NCBI GenBank assembly: GCA_047967505.1
Contig: CM106539.1
Length of the DNA stretch: 64,000 bases
Direction: 5' to 3' (one strand)
Source of the DNA: Dipteris shenzhenensis
Lineage: Eukaryota > Polypodiophyta > Polypodiopsida > Gleicheniales
Shown: positions 9,790-21,595 of the stretch, in pieces
Position numbering within the stretch: the first letter of the stretch is position 1
Layout of the letters: every line of letters begins with the position of its first letter
Program-made: the position numbers and the translations under genes
The notes under the pieces: model-generated
What the model saw: only the letters and a program-made list of their open reading frames with translations
Told to the model about the DNA's origin: nothing
Database searches by the model: none

Positions 9790-11892
9790 CGTGTATTTGG
9801 CTGCGAGTGCTTTGCTCATGTACGCAAAGAACTGCGCTCCAAACTGGATCCAAAGTCTATCAGATGCATCTTTATGGGTTATGGTGACGAAGGTGAAATG
9901 GGGTACAGGTTATCGGATCCCGTTAAACGGAAGATTATACGCAGCAATGATGTCATCTTTAAAGAGGATAGTGTACACAAGGAACCCGTGCAACCTGTGG
10001 AATACAGGAGGGTTATTTATGATGATGTTGGACAGCAAAGAATGCCCATTTATATGCAGCAGCAGGAGGCTGCTGCAGATAACCCTGTTCAAGAGGGTAT
10101 ACAGGCTGAAAATCAGCCAGATAATTTTGCCAATGATGCACCACTGGATATGCCAGCAGATGGAGCTGCAGCACAGCCAGATATGGTGGTACAGCCACCT
10201 GTCATGCATGAAGAACAGGCTGGACAGCAGCCTAATCCGGAACATTTTGTTAGGAGGAGCACCCGTGTACAACGGCCTCCTGCCAGGTTTGTTCCAGGAG
10301 CCAATAATGTGGCTGATTTTATCATGCTGACAGATTGTGGTGAGCCTTCCAGCTTCAAGGAAGCTATGGGAAGAACAGAGAAAAAGAAGTGGGAGAAAGC
10401 CATGCCGTCAGAAATGGACTCCCTACTTCAAAATGATACATGGGACTTGGTGCAGTTACCTGCAGGCAGAAAGGTTTTGCCATGCAAGTGGGTTTACAAA
10501 GTCAAAGTGGATTCAAATGCTTTACCGAGGTATAAGGCCAGATTGGTTGCCAAGGGATTTAAGCAGGAGAAGGGCATTGACTTTGATGAGATCTTTTCCC
10601 CTGTAGTCAAGATGACTACTTTGAGAGCAGTGTTAGCTCTTGTTGCTCATGACGACATGGATTTATGTCAGATGGATGTGAAGACAGCTTTTCTTCACGG
10701 AGATCTCCATGATGAGATCTATATGAGTCAGCCAGAGGGATATGCTGTTAAAGGGAAAGAGCAGCTTGTGTGTAAGCTCAAGAGGAGCTTGTATGGACTC
10801 AAGCAGGCGCCAAGAGAATGGTACAAGAAGTTTGATGCCTTCATGCAGTCCCAAGGGTATCATAGGTGTGAGACCAATCATTGCTTGTACACCAAACGGG
10901 CAAAGGATGGCAGTTTGATGCTACTCATTCTATATGTGGATGACATGCTTATTGCCAGTAAATCTCAGCATGAGATTAGTGCTTTGAAGAAACAACTGCA
11001 TAAGTCTTTTGACATGAAAGACTTGGGTGATGCAAATCATATTCTTGGCATGCGGATTACTCGTGACAGGTCCAAGGGACTTTTGTTTCTGTCACAGAAA
11101 GAGTACATTGACAAAGTACTGCAGCGCTTTAAAATGGAGGGGGGGAAGTCTATTAGTACCCCGTTGCCTCCACATTTAAAACTCAGCAGTAAGGACAGCC
11201 CCAGATCAGATGATGATAAGGCTGAAATGGCCAAGGTTCCGTATGCATCTGCAGTTGGATCTTTGATGTATGCCATGGTTGCCACTCGTCCGGATATTGC
11301 TTTTGCGGTGGGAGTCATCAGCAGGTATATGGCAAATCCAGGCAAGAGGCACTAGGAAGCAGTGAAAGGTGTCTTGAGGTATCTCAAGGGTACCAAAGAC
11401 TTGTGCATATGCTATGGTAGGCAGGATGCATTGGTGCATGGTTTTACAGATTCAGACTATGCAGGGAATGCAGATAACCGGAAGTCTACTACCAGTTATA
11501 TTTTCACATTTGCAGGAGGTGCTATATCATGGGTGTCTCGGTTGCAGAAATGCATTGCACTGTCAACTACTGAAGCTGAATATGTTGCAGCCACTGAGGC
11601 TTGCAAGGAAGCAATATGGCTTACTCGGCTGGTGGGAGACTTGGGCATTACAGGAGATATGCCGGTTTTGCATTGTGATAGTCAGAGTGCTATCATGTTG
11701 GCAAAGAATCTGGTCTTTCATCAGAAGACCAAGCACATAGATGTGAAATATCATTTCATCAGGGAGGTACTGAAAGACAAGCGACTTGAGCTTGTGAAAG
11801 TGCATACTGATGATAATCCTGCAGATTTGCTCACTAAGAGCTTGCCTACTGAGCGGTTTGCACATTGCCGCCACATCATGGGATTAGGGTGA
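9790..11892 (+). pseudogene. Copia reverse transcriptase and RNase H
   Basis: After the single-base gain the frame reads from RVFGCECFAHVRK to the end of RT. A variable acidic linker spans 9960-10290. RT proper starts near 10380 and contains CKWVYKVK, YKARLVAKGFKQ, MDVKTAFLHGDL, YGLKQAPREWY and the catalytic YVDDM (about 10936). A TAG at 11353-11355 replaces the expected Trp just before EAVKGVLRYLKGT. RNase H then reads to a TGA at 11890-11892, with TDSDYAGNADNRKSTTSY, CDSQSAIMLAKN and KHIDVKYHFIRE. Apart from the one TAG the 2.1-kb stretch is open. Confidence 0.9.
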
Positions 11893-11991
11893 GACCATTC
11901 TTATTTTATGGTCCTGTATACAGTAATTGTATATTGCTGTAATTTTTATTCTTTTCTCCCCTTTAGGCACATTGGCCTTTAGGTGGGAGGT

Positions 11992-12188
11992 TGTTGGGGT
12001 AAAGGCACATTGCCACCCCTTATTAAAGTTAAGACATCTATGACTGTCTTAAGACAGTCATAGGATAAAACCTAATCCTAATAAAACTAATGAGTTTGTG
12101 GTGTGGCTCATCACTTCACACCCGCACATTTGGAGTCCTCTCTCTTTCTCACTCTCTCTCTTGCTCTTCTTCCCCCGTCAGGCCCTTC
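11992..12188 (+). repeat. Start of copia 3' LTR (right end unclear)
   Basis: A purine tract AGGTGGGAGG ends at 11990, and TGTTGGGGTAAAGG follows at 11992. This is the usual PPT-LTR join about 100 bp after RNase H. Inside is a short inverted repeat (GACTGTCTTAAGACAGTC, about 12042-12059). The right end is set loosely at the point where minus-strand copia debris begins. No matching 5' LTR is in the window to fix it. Confidence 0.6.
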
Positions 12189-12189
12189 A

Positions 12190-12420
12190 AAGGACATGCT
12201 CATAAAAAACTACATCCCTAATCTCTCATGCCATAGATGTGTATCAGAAATTACAGATTCAACCATGGCATTAGCTTCTATAGTAGCATGTTGTGTATGT
12301 ATGTCAAGATAATATAGATCTCTATCAAGTGTTCCAGCAAGTACAATATGGTTGTTGTACCAATTATCATATGCGGCATAGTGATAACCATCAAAGAACT
12401 CTGAAGCCATGTATGTAGGG
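12190..12420 (-). pseudogene. Copia GAG-pre-integrase fragment
   Basis: Read on the minus strand, 12410-12210 gives a short peptide with DRDLYYLD and SDTHLWHERLGM. That is the hallmark of the region just before the zinc finger of copia integrase. No further copia sequence can be followed on either side. It is a relic of a second element, opposite in direction to the outer copia. Confidence 0.75.
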
Positions 12421-12739
12421 GTGGAGGGAAATGTCTCAATGGCATCTCAGGATGATGTTGGTACGGCTCTGCTAGGAGAACGATTGTAGTCCTATCTATT
12501 TTCTATAATTGGAACTATGGCATTGTCTTAGTGGCAAACCAATTGTCGACTATGGTATGACCTGCTTCAAGTCAGAGGGACTGGACAAAAGAATCTGGCC
12601 ACAAAACTTGAGGATGAGGGAAATTGTATGCCAGTAGTAGCAGAAGGATTGCAACCCATAGCCGAAGTTCCAATGAGGATCAAGAGTAACTGATGTATCC
12701 AAATCTAGGACACCTCAAGGGGGATCCAAAACCATTTAC
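12421..12739. other. No recognisable feature
   Basis: About 320 bp lies between two retrotransposon scraps. I see no open frame of note, no simple repeat and no motif I can name. It may be further decayed element sequence. Confidence 0.4.
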
Positions 12740-13416
12740 GCTCTAAGAAGTGTTGGATCCAACTAGATAGAGGTGTAAGGAGAGGTTAGCACAATTTCAA
12801 TGGCCATAGGCTAACTCAAATGGTGAAAAGCCTATTGCCAAGTGCTGCCGAGAGTTATAGCTGAAGTTAGTTATATTTATGTATAGAACCTAGTTGTCTT
12901 GATCTACATGATTATATTGTTTGCAAATAATCTTCCATGAGTTGGTTCATGCGTTCGGTTTGCCCATTTTACTGGGTATGATATGAGCTACTAAATTCCA
13001 TCATAGTCCCACAAAGGGCAAATAAGGTCCTCTAGAAGCCCTATAAATTCGCCATCCCTATCCGAAAAAAATTCTCTAGGTAGACCATGGTTTTTCTCAA
13101 TATACTTGAAAAATAGTCGGGCCATTGCTTCTGCATCCAAAGGTGCACTATAGGAATGAAGTGTGAAAATTTGGTAAGTCTGCACCCAACCACTAAGATG
13201 CTCATGTATTCATCCGATGAGGGAAGGATCATGATGAAATCTAGGGTTCCCATGGGGATATTGAAATCCCCTATGTATTTTTTTAAAGCGCTTCACAAAG
13301 AAGAATGTGCATGGACTTCTCCAAATGGAAAGAGAAGAATGTATGAAACATTGGCATTTTTGAACACATATGCTAATAGTGGTATGAGAGCAAATAATCT
13401 GTGAGCCTGTGAGCAA
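12740..13416 (-). pseudogene. Ty3/gypsy integrase fragment, frameshifted
   Basis: Reading down the minus strand gives DFIMILPSSDEYMSILVV and RLTKFSHFIP (about 13245-13160). A different frame continues with NHGLPREFFSDRDGEF (about 13100-13040). Then comes GQTERMNQLMEDYLQ (about 12965-12910) and finally GFSPFELAYGH near 12800. These are successive blocks of a gypsy integrase core. At least two frame changes and scattered stops show it is long dead. Protease, RT and LTRs are not recognisable nearby. Confidence 0.8.
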
Positions 13417-13579
13417 AATAGTACAATGGAGTTAGTGTGCATGTCAAAGAAATTCTGTAGGAAAGGAACACTTGCTTTTCCTTGCCAGCTCAGGAGACTG
13501 AGAAGAAGAAGAAAGTCAGGGATAGTTTTATTAGCTGAGGCTTGTTTTCAGGAGACTTCAGGTATCTGCTCCTTATTTC

Positions 13580-14394
13580 ATGGATTCTGAGAGGAAGACA
13601 AAGGTAGAGGTGACGTTAATCAAGTTCAATGGTTGGAATTTTGTGAGTTGGCAACTCTCAACTAGATTGTGGTTTATGCAAAAAGGCTTGTGGGGTATTG
13701 TGTCTGGGACAGAGAAAGAGCCGACTTTTGGAGAGGCTGAGAAATGTGCGTGGAGGAAGGACAGCGATAAAGCAATTGGAATAATGGGTCAAGCCCTTGG
13801 AGAGGATTACTTTCATCGTCTTGAAATTACTAAGTCAGCTCCTGCTAACCGGACTATTCTCGAATCGTTGTTTGGAGTGAAGATGCACCATTCAAAGGCT
13901 AATTTGAAACAACAATTGTATGATCTACACATGGATGACAACGAGGACCTGGCCACCATCCTCAATCGCATGCAGTCATTGCTAAAACAACTTCAAGATC
14001 TTGGTTCAAAAATTGAGGATGAAGACCTTATTGAAGAGTCTACCCTTGAGATACTTCGAGAGAGCACATGTACTTTGGTTAGATCCTATTAGATGATGAA
14101 GTAGATTTTATTGATTGCGTGGGCTTGCTAGTGGAAGAGGAAAAGCGAGAAGAGAGTACATTTACTGGAGACACTGCATATGCTATGAAAGATAGAAGGA
14201 CTTCAATCAGAGATAAGCATGCATGCTACTATTGTGGTAAACCAGGACATATTGAGAGATTATGTGCCAAGAAGCAGAAGGATGAGGAGATAAAAAAAGA
14301 GAAGACTAAGGCTTGTATGGTGGAGGAGTCTACACCAGAGGAGATGGCTAGACTAGTATGTGATAGTATGCCTGATCAGGATTGGGCATTCTGA
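13580..14394 (+). pseudogene. Copia-type Gag with CCHC knuckle, no pol attached
   Basis: The ATG at 13580 opens 170 residues of a UBN2-type Gag (SWQLSTRLWFMQKGLWGIVSG near the N terminus; LYDLHMDDNEDLATILNRM later). A stop at 14090-14092 and a shift follow. A second frame from 14119 carries a CCHC knuckle (CYYCGKPGHIERLC, 14224-14265) and a Lys/Glu-rich tail ending at 14394. No protease, integrase or RT follows. About 230 bp later a purine tract and LTR-like start appear. This could be a gag-only derivative or a deleted copia. Confidence 0.75.
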
Positions 14395-14627
14395 GATCGC
14401 GTTTTCTGAGGAGTTTGTTTCGCTACGATGCTTGGAAAACTTTCTATGTATGGGTCCAGTGAGCTACGACGCTCAGGTAGGCTGTTGAGCTCTGATGCTC
14501 AGAAAAGTATTGTGTGGAATTTGATGTCTTTTGTTTTATGATTAATTGTATTGGTGACAAGCCCGGTAGGGATGAGCCATTTTTTGTTGTTGTGATTTGA
14601 TGACTCCCTATTCAGATCAAGGGAGGG

Positions 14628-15070
14628 TGTTAGAGAAAAGATCTTCATAAGGGTCATCCTATGCACATGGTGGCATGAACGTGAATACCGAGTTGCCATG
14701 CTAGATCGTGACCTCTGATTGGGCCATGCAATATTGGAATCGTGATTGGTTGAGACTAGGTGATGCACCTCTTCATGCTAAGCAAGTGGCAATGGATTGA
14801 GAGACATCAAGAGTTGGCAATAATTCCAAGTGGTGCATGGCGGTTACACGAAGGCGTGGCGACTGCATATAGTCTTTGAAGATGTGTGAGAGGGTCTCTT
14901 TGTTGCTACGGCCTCGAGCTCGAGTCATGTCAACAAGCTAGCATTATAGATTGTTATAGAGAGTCCTTAGTGTAGAGAGTCATTGTATAAGTAGCAACAA
15001 AGCTAGTAAGCACGAGCTACAAGTCTGTCGTCAGTCGAAGTGAATTCTAACAAGCAGTTTGTATTTCATC
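14628..15070 (+). repeat. LTR-like sequence after the gag-only unit
   Basis: The tract GGGAGGG (14621-14627) is followed by TGTTAGAGAAAAG, the usual join of polypurine tract and 3' LTR. The next 440 bp have no coding content and contain LTR-like elements such as a CATTGTATAAGTAG stretch. The right end is not defined and no second copy is present upstream, so the call is tentative. Confidence 0.4.
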
Positions 15071-15199
15071 ACTCAAGTAAAGCATTAGGGTAGTTGTATT
15101 TTGTTCATGATACCCATTTCTTGTTCAGATTTGATATCCTATGATTCATGTGGTGGTTGAATAGAGCATTTATATTTCTATGATAAGTATGTAAGGTTT

Positions 15200-15249
<50 letters not shown>

Positions 15250-15290
15250 TTTGTGGAGGGAGAGAGAGAGAGAGGGGGGGGGGCACAAGG
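15200..15290. repeat. (TG)n then (GA)n microsatellite
   Basis: About 50 bp of TG dinucleotides is followed by a short GA run and a G run. The minus-strand open frame with repeated Thr-His comes from this tract and is not a gene. Confidence 0.95.
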
Positions 15291-15299
15291 GGAAGGGGG

Positions 15300-17010
15300 T
15301 GGGATTCGGTGCAAGCACAAAGTTTTCATGACACATTACACAAGTGACTTGATATGCACATAATCTTTTTCTTTCCCTTTTGACCTTGCCAAGGTCTAAG
15401 GGATTATGCTATTGTCAACACCCATTTTTCAATTTATTTGAAAGTCAAGCCCACTTAGTCTACTATTTTTTGCCCATTCTACCTTCTATTTTGAATTAGA
15501 ACACAATTTGGATTACCTTTTCCTACTCTCTTCTTGTCTTCCCCCTCCCTTGATCCATGAAATTGACACCCTCAATTGCTCCAATTTCTTCTCCCTCTAG
15601 TAGGGGGCTATAGTGGTATTTACCACCTTGTTTTCCCTATCATCTTTGCCCTAGCCCACTTTCAAGCAATTGAGGTTGTAAGAGCCTATTCTCATCATCT
15701 ATCAAACAAGCAAGAGGAGGCATTTGCAAGCAATGGGGCAAGCAATCACGGGCCCATCCCAAAACCTATTCCCTCCAACATCCTTGCATTGCCTTTTAAT
15801 GGTATCTGAGAGATTCTAAAAATCTCTCAATGCCTAATAGAGTAAAAATAAGTGGGCTTCTTAGTTAATATAGAAGTATAGGTCATTGGATGAATCTTTC
15901 ACCAATGTAGAGTTACAAACATTAAGGTGAGCCTATCAAATTTGAAGGTCTAGATATTAGCCCACAATTATTTTTGGGTGAATTTATTAAATTTGATAAA
16001 TTCACCAATCAAGCTAACATTAACGAGACATTAGCCCCTGATTCTTTCCTTGGTGGGGCGATTGAAGGACAACATGCTCTAATGGAGGTGCAAATCCTTT
16101 GAGCCTTGTGTTATGTTTGACCCCTATCATTGTGGACAGTGTAACATGAATGATCTGAGCATGAGCGAAATTGAGCATTTGTGAATACACTTCAAAACCA
16201 TAAGCTTGCAAACTCCATAGACTGACTTGAACCTAAGCCCATTATGCCAGCCAAGGCCCCAACAAATCTTAGTTTGTGTTGAACCTAAGCCCACTATGCC
16301 CATCATCTAGCCAACACCCCAATAAATCTTACTCCGTGACATGACATGAATGAGATCGATGATCTTATCATGTCATTGCACTTTGTCCTTCGAAATCTTT
16401 CCGTGGATAAAGCAATATCTCAAATCAAAACATAGAGAAAGTTATATCATGTATTCAAGGGGAAAAAAAAAATGGTAACGGTTGGTTTCCTGTAAAATGG
16501 TAATCAAAGTGGCAAATTCGAAATCCGAATCACATATTGAATGGGAATATAACTAACCCATAACGAAAATGTGTAAAATTCGAACAAATGTCAATTAGAC
16601 TAGCAAAATGAAAATTTTAAGAGGTTAAATGATAAGTTGAGGCTCCTTTTATCTAAACCTTGGTCATAGGAAGTGCAAAGATCAAGCTTTGTTAGCATTC
16701 CTAAGAGGTAGTGCTATAGTGGAGGATTTGTGAATTTCCACTTGTAAATTTGACTAATTTGTGTGCCATTTATGGAGATCATCCTACAAAAATTGACTTT
16801 TAATATCCTAACTCCCTTTAAGAAGTTTTTTGCTTTCTGTATTACATCCAAAAGCATGAGCTTTATCATTATAAGGTTACAAAAGTTTGGCAAGTGACTG
16901 AGGGAAATGAATAGAAGAAATGAGAGTGTAAAACTTGTATTCAGAAAGTGAGCAGAGATGTGTGTGTGGAAGATAGCGCATACCTAGTAGACGCAGAGCA
17001 AGCGATGTAT
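15300..17010. other. AT-rich intergenic DNA, no gene seen
   Basis: I see no supported coding region. The small open frame at 15576-15809 has no recognisable features. A short imperfect tandem duplication of about 55 bp lies at 16227-16335; both copies begin TGAACCTAAGCCCA and end AATCTTA. The stretch nearest 17010 is the 3' flank of the ZIP4 gene. Confidence 0.5.
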
Positions 17011-20000
17011 CTATTGTTCCATAGGTGCAGGATCATCATCCGCTTTAGCTTTCAAAACTGAGTCCAGGTTCTCCAACATTGCGGGTCTGTGCGACTCCAT
17101 AAATGGTGCATGTTTCAGCAAATCTAAGGCAATGTTCATCCACTTCGCCGCCATTGCAAATCTCGAAAATCTCACATGCAGAGCTGCTCGATTCCAGGCT
17201 GTGGATACCAGCCATTGAATTTCTTCCTTCGGATACACGCCGTTGTTGAGGCCCAGGAGTATCTGTTCCGCCTGTTTGTACAGGCTTAGTGCCTTGAGCC
17301 CATCTCGGCTTACACAGTCTGCAAGAGCTATCAGTTTCCTTATGGTAGCAGCTACCAATGCGTAATCAGGCGATGCCGAGGCTAAGGTCATGTTCAATCC
17401 TGCGTGAAAAGCAGCCATCGCCACCTCCGCATTTTGGAAATCAGCCCCTTCGCAGGCGTTCCACGCCATGGTGAAGAAGAATTTGGGTTGAAACCCTGGC
17501 AAAGTGCCACAATGATATACGATTTCCAATTGCGCCTGGTGATCTTTGGTCTTGCCTTTCACTTCAAATGATAACAGGTTTAGGTATATGTCTGTGTTGC
17601 GGTCGGTATCTGCGGCAAAATGTGCTTTCGACCTCAGAGTTTCGTGTACCTGGAAAACAGAATGAGATTCGGGAAGATTTTAGGAACGAAGTCTTGATTC
17701 GTGCCTGATAGTTCAGAAAGCCTGTGCATTAGATAAACTACGATGAAATCGTGGCTGAGATGAAACGATGAAACGCTCAGCTACCTTGCGACACTTATCC
17801 AAATACTTTGCAGCCTCTCTGAGAATATGCGTCTCCTCTTCTTTGTGTGATTCCAGCATTGCAGCGACGGCCAGCAGCATGGATGTTCTTCTCATCCTGA
17901 GATTTTCTAGCGTATCGGGAAGACATTCATAAAAATCCGCGGCACACAGAAAGAATTCTCCACAAAGACCCCACTCTTGAGTCTTGGCTAAGCCTAAACC
18001 CTGATTCCATGAAGAGCCTGCAAACCACTGAGCTTCCTTCTCGCCCATGCTTCCAGAACCAAAAAACCGCTCAGATCCCATTTCGGCAAGGTGACTTCGT
18101 GCAAGCTTGAAGTATTTGATAGTGGCTGCCGGATCGTTTAAGTCTTGGCTCGAAAGTAATATGATGTTCCTCACGATCACAACTTCCTTTGTGCCACCTG
18201 CAAGCCTTGCAGACGAATACAGCTCTAGCAAACGTGACAACGCACCAATGGCCACTTTGATACTTTTGCACGATATGGCCTCGTGGGAGGCCAGTGTCAA
18301 AAAATCTGCTTCGAAATCGGGGCATTTGAACATCTTTTCTACTTGCCTGGCAGCACCATCTTCATCGTTCGTCTGCAGGCAAACTTTGAACTGGACAAAC
18401 GAATTTACAAAGTGCGTTCGGGGGTGAGAGGAAAGCGATTTTGCACAGATTTAGCACTAGTCCGAAGGTAAGCCTGAACTGGCACGATCAGAAAAAGGGG
18501 TAATTTAGGTTTGGGAAAGGAGAAACCTTCAAAAAGGCGCAAGCGATGTTGAGTTCCAGCTGCCAGAGCAAGAATGGGATCATGAACGTCAGCTGAAAGG
18601 TCATGCAAAAGCTGTGAACACAGATACGCAGCAACAGATCAATGCTCTTTCAGAGTCCCGTAATGCAAACGCACCTTCTCTGCTTCATCTATGTAGTCAG
18701 AGGCCCGATCGTATTGACCGAGTGCCAGATGACAAATGCAGAGCACACGGAGGTTCTTGGCTCGACGTTGTGCAATGCTGGTCTGGTCGGAAGGAAGGTA
18801 CATGAGTGCTGCTTCAAACAGGTGGATGCTGGCGGTGTACTCCTTAGCGTGAAAGAACTCCGATCCACTGCCGAACAGAGATTTTCCGTGGATAGATTCA
18901 AGCGATGTCAAAGCGCTTGTCAAACTATTCAGAAGGATCAAACTACTGAAAGAAGATATCTGTTCAGAACACAGATTCAGAACTAGGGATTACAGATGTT
19001 CGTCTATATTGTCCGAATTTGCTTATTCTGTCGCTGATGAGAAAGCAAGCCTGAATCGAAGGCTGTGATCGGGAAGACGCATGAAGGCAAGTCTTCGCGT
19101 ACCTGTTCCATAGCAAGGCGTATAAGCATTCTTCCACCTTTGCGCAATGCTCGTCTCGCTGCTGCAAGGAGTCGCGTGATTTCATCGCAGCGACAATCTT
19201 CTCGTCTAGCGCAATGCTCAAGGCCGTTTCCACCCTCTTCTTTGAGTGCTGATCAAGGGGTTGCGTCAAGAGCTTCTCCTGCACGCGCAGGATGAGCTCC
19301 TTGCTGGACGGAAACCGCGAATTCGCGAGGAAGAAGGCTTTCTTCACTGCCTCCAGGCCGTGCTCATGCCCGGAGTTCTCGATCAGCACATCGATCGCCC
19401 CGGCAGACACTTCCACTGGCGTATTTCTGTGCGCTACCAAAATGTAGGCCTCCTTCTCGGCTTCCTCGAAGCGTTTCAAGCCAACGAAAGCCTTCAACGC
19501 CAGGAACTGCGTACTCGCATGCTCCGGACCTCCCTTCAGGATCCCGACACACTTCAATACGCTCTCGAAGTTGTCGTTCTGCAAATGGCCAGCCGCTAGA
19601 TAGCGCAATATCCTGATCTTCAGGTCGTTCAAAGGTCCTTCTTCCTTAGTCCCCGCCTCCCTCCGCGCTCCTGCTTCATCCATTCTGTCCGACAATCCTT
19701 CCGAGCAGATCTCAAAAGCTTGCTCCATATAGTTGATCGACTCAGCATGCGATGGCTTATCAGATTTCGCAAGCAGCAATTTACCATAATGCAGGTATTC
19801 CTCAGCCAATCGCTCATGTTGTTCGGGTGGAGAGGAAGCCTGCAGCATGCTTCGTGCTCTGCCTAAGAGGCTACAAGCAAGGGCTTTCTGAGAAAGCTCC
19901 CACGCCGTTCTAGCTCTGGCCACATGCAAGTCAAACAAGAACTCCTCTTCCTCCTTTCTTTCAGCCTCGGAAACCTTTCCTAGCGGATGATCCCTAGCCT

Positions 20001-20457
20001 TGTTGCCGAGTTCTGTTGCCTTCTCGTAGCATATAGCTGCCATGCCATAATTTGCAATATTCTTGTGCCATATGGTGCCTGTTCTGTGGTAGAACATGGC
20101 CATCTTCAGCAAATTAGAGCGCACTGCTCCAATGCTTCCCGCGACCACCAGCAAGTCGCTTGCAAAGTGACGCAGCTTAGCGTGCTCTTCATCGATCTCT
20201 TGACCTGTGTTCAGCATCCCAACGCAAGTGTTCCAAATATCGTAGCTGAGCTTCCAAAGGCGAAATCTTTGATCCTCATTCAGTTGAGCGGGGAAGGAAG
20301 GCAAGAGGCTTCTCAGATTCTGCACTGTTTCAGGACTGATCATGGGAGCCGTCTGCTCGACTTCCAACACCAATTTTTCGAGTTTTTGAATCTGTGGACA
20401 CTGAGTGCTGATGTCGCTGGCAGCAGAGTCGCCGCTGGAAACCTCGTAGATTTGCAT
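17011..20457 (-). CDS. Meiotic crossover protein ZIP4/SPO22 homologue, five exons
   Basis: ZIP4/SPO22 is a TPR-repeat scaffold of the ZMM group that promotes class I crossovers in meiotic nuclei. I infer these exons from splice consensus and reading frame: 20457-19103, 18867-18675, 18559-18527, 18390-17785 and 17649-17011 (TAG at 17013-17011). Donors begin GTACGC, GTGCGT, GTTTCT and GTAGCT, and all acceptors end in AG. The joined product is 941 residues, close to the roughly 940 of Arabidopsis SPO22. Family signatures include LWKLSYDIWNTCV near the N terminus, YIDEAEK then LELNIACAFLK across the third exon, and LASHEAISCK, WFAGSSWNQG and CGEFFLCAADFYE later. The ATG at 20457-20455 (MQIYEVSS) matches the family's usual start; longer upstream frames lack ATG. 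No stop or frameshift interrupts it, so it is probably functional. Confidence 0.93.
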
Positions 20458-20930
20458 CTTGTTGGATTCCAAGACCAGGAGGCTTGTTGGGATCAACGAG
20501 CTCTCGTCTCTAGTCCGTCTGATCAGAGAAAAACAGACAGGCAATCTGTATCGGATTGAAATGTTTTACTTCAATTAACAACATTAATCTGGAAGCAAAT
20601 TCGATCAACGCTATCCGTTACAATTCAAATATCAGCAGCGTGTGCGCATCTTCTTCTGATCAAAAGAGAGATCAACAACAAGAATGGAGAGAAGACGATC
20701 GCTAGCTCCTCCATTATTCTTTCATCTTGTGCAATGTGCAGAAAGAAAGAGGAGAATTATCGTATTGAAGCGGCTTAATTTTCTGCATTTGGAGCTGCCC
20801 AAAAAGCCATCCATTTTAGGTTCTAAGGGAAATGGCATCGGGAGGATTTTCCTCAATAAATAAAAGCTAGCCACATTTTTTAAAGGAAATACCACAATCA
20901 TTCCTTAAGGTGTGCACTCGAGCTTACAGA
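20458..20930. other. Upstream flank of ZIP4
   Basis: This AT-rich sequence is where the ZIP4 5' UTR and promoter should lie. Short purine-rich stretches are visible (GGAGAGAAGACG near 20687). I cannot assign a TATA box or transcription start with confidence. Confidence 0.4.
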
Positions 20931-21595
20931 CACACACAATTTTGATCAGCAAATGTATCTCACACACACACACATGCATACTTTCCCAACTGTGAATTAT
21001 TCTTTTATGTACCTCTCATGAAATCTCCCCTTTATTCTCTTTTAAACCACCCTACACACACTAAGGCTCCCACTAATCCTCCCATACCTCCTTCAATCCC
21101 TTCTCAACCCATGCACTCATTCTCTCCTTACTCTCTCCTTACTCCACTTATGTCTTAAACTTTTTTTTAAAATTATCTAAGAATCCACATGGTTGTCTAT
21201 ATTCTTAGGTAAAGCGATAACAAGCCGAGAAAAATAGGCATTACTTGTCTACCCTAATGTAACAGTTATGATGTTCTTACACCTAGTTTGTTTGAATGGT
21301 GGCAAGTAAGTGAACCCTGACCTCGAAACCTGGACTGCTTGAGGATTCGACATCTTTTTTCAATATTGTGTTTGTCAAACTCAATATTATTAAAAATACT
21401 TAATTTTGGTAGAAAATTTTGCAAACTCTAGTTGTTGCATTTTTCAATTTAGATGTCTCAAAGATTGTTTCCTTATATATTCCCCTTTTTTTTCTTTTTA
21501 TCCAATTGATGGAATTATTGTATGGCTCAATTATTGATGGGACTTTTTAATCTAAACACACACTTTGATTTTCCAACTAGCCTTTGGTCAGGCTA
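20930..21595. repeat. Dispersed repeat, copy A
   Basis: About 650 bp here is closely matched, in the same orientation, by 33180-33860 (copy B) and in part by 32740-33180 (copy C). Shared landmarks in order are a CA microsatellite with GTATCTCACACAC, CTTTCCCAACT.TGAATTATTC, CCTCCATATCT-like text, AAGAATCCA.ATGGTTGTCTA, GGTAAAGCGATA, a GGTAAGTG..CCCTGACC box, TTTTGCAAACTCTAG and TTGATGGGACTTTTTAATCT. It has no coding potential. The family may be a fragment of an unrecognised non-autonomous element. Confidence 0.8.

Larger units (their letters stand above)
529..12188 (+). mobile_element. Decayed Ty1/copia retrotransposon, split by a nested LINE
   Basis: The order gag, CCHC knuckle, protease, integrase, reverse transcriptase, RNase H, purine tract and LTR start can be followed on the plus strand, which is copia order because integrase precedes RT. 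Gag and the start of protease occupy 556-1625. The frame resumes at 8840 after a LINE insertion and ends at 11892. A purine-rich tract (11981-11990) precedes a TGTTGGGG LTR start at 11992. The element is dead: there is a TGA at 9632-9634, a 1-bp insertion near 9789 and a TAG at 11353-11355. The 5' LTR is not in the window. The right end of the 3' LTR is uncertain because other debris begins near 12190. Confidence 0.9.

Noticed and set aside
9791-10330. 179-codon plus-strand frame
   Set aside because: It is an alternative frame over the copia linker. The true reading is the frame of MGYGDEGEMGY, reached by a 1-bp shift at 9789.
18405-18608. 67-codon minus-strand frame in ZIP4
   Set aside because: Only 33 nt of this area fit splice sites and family similarity, and in a different frame; the rest is intron.
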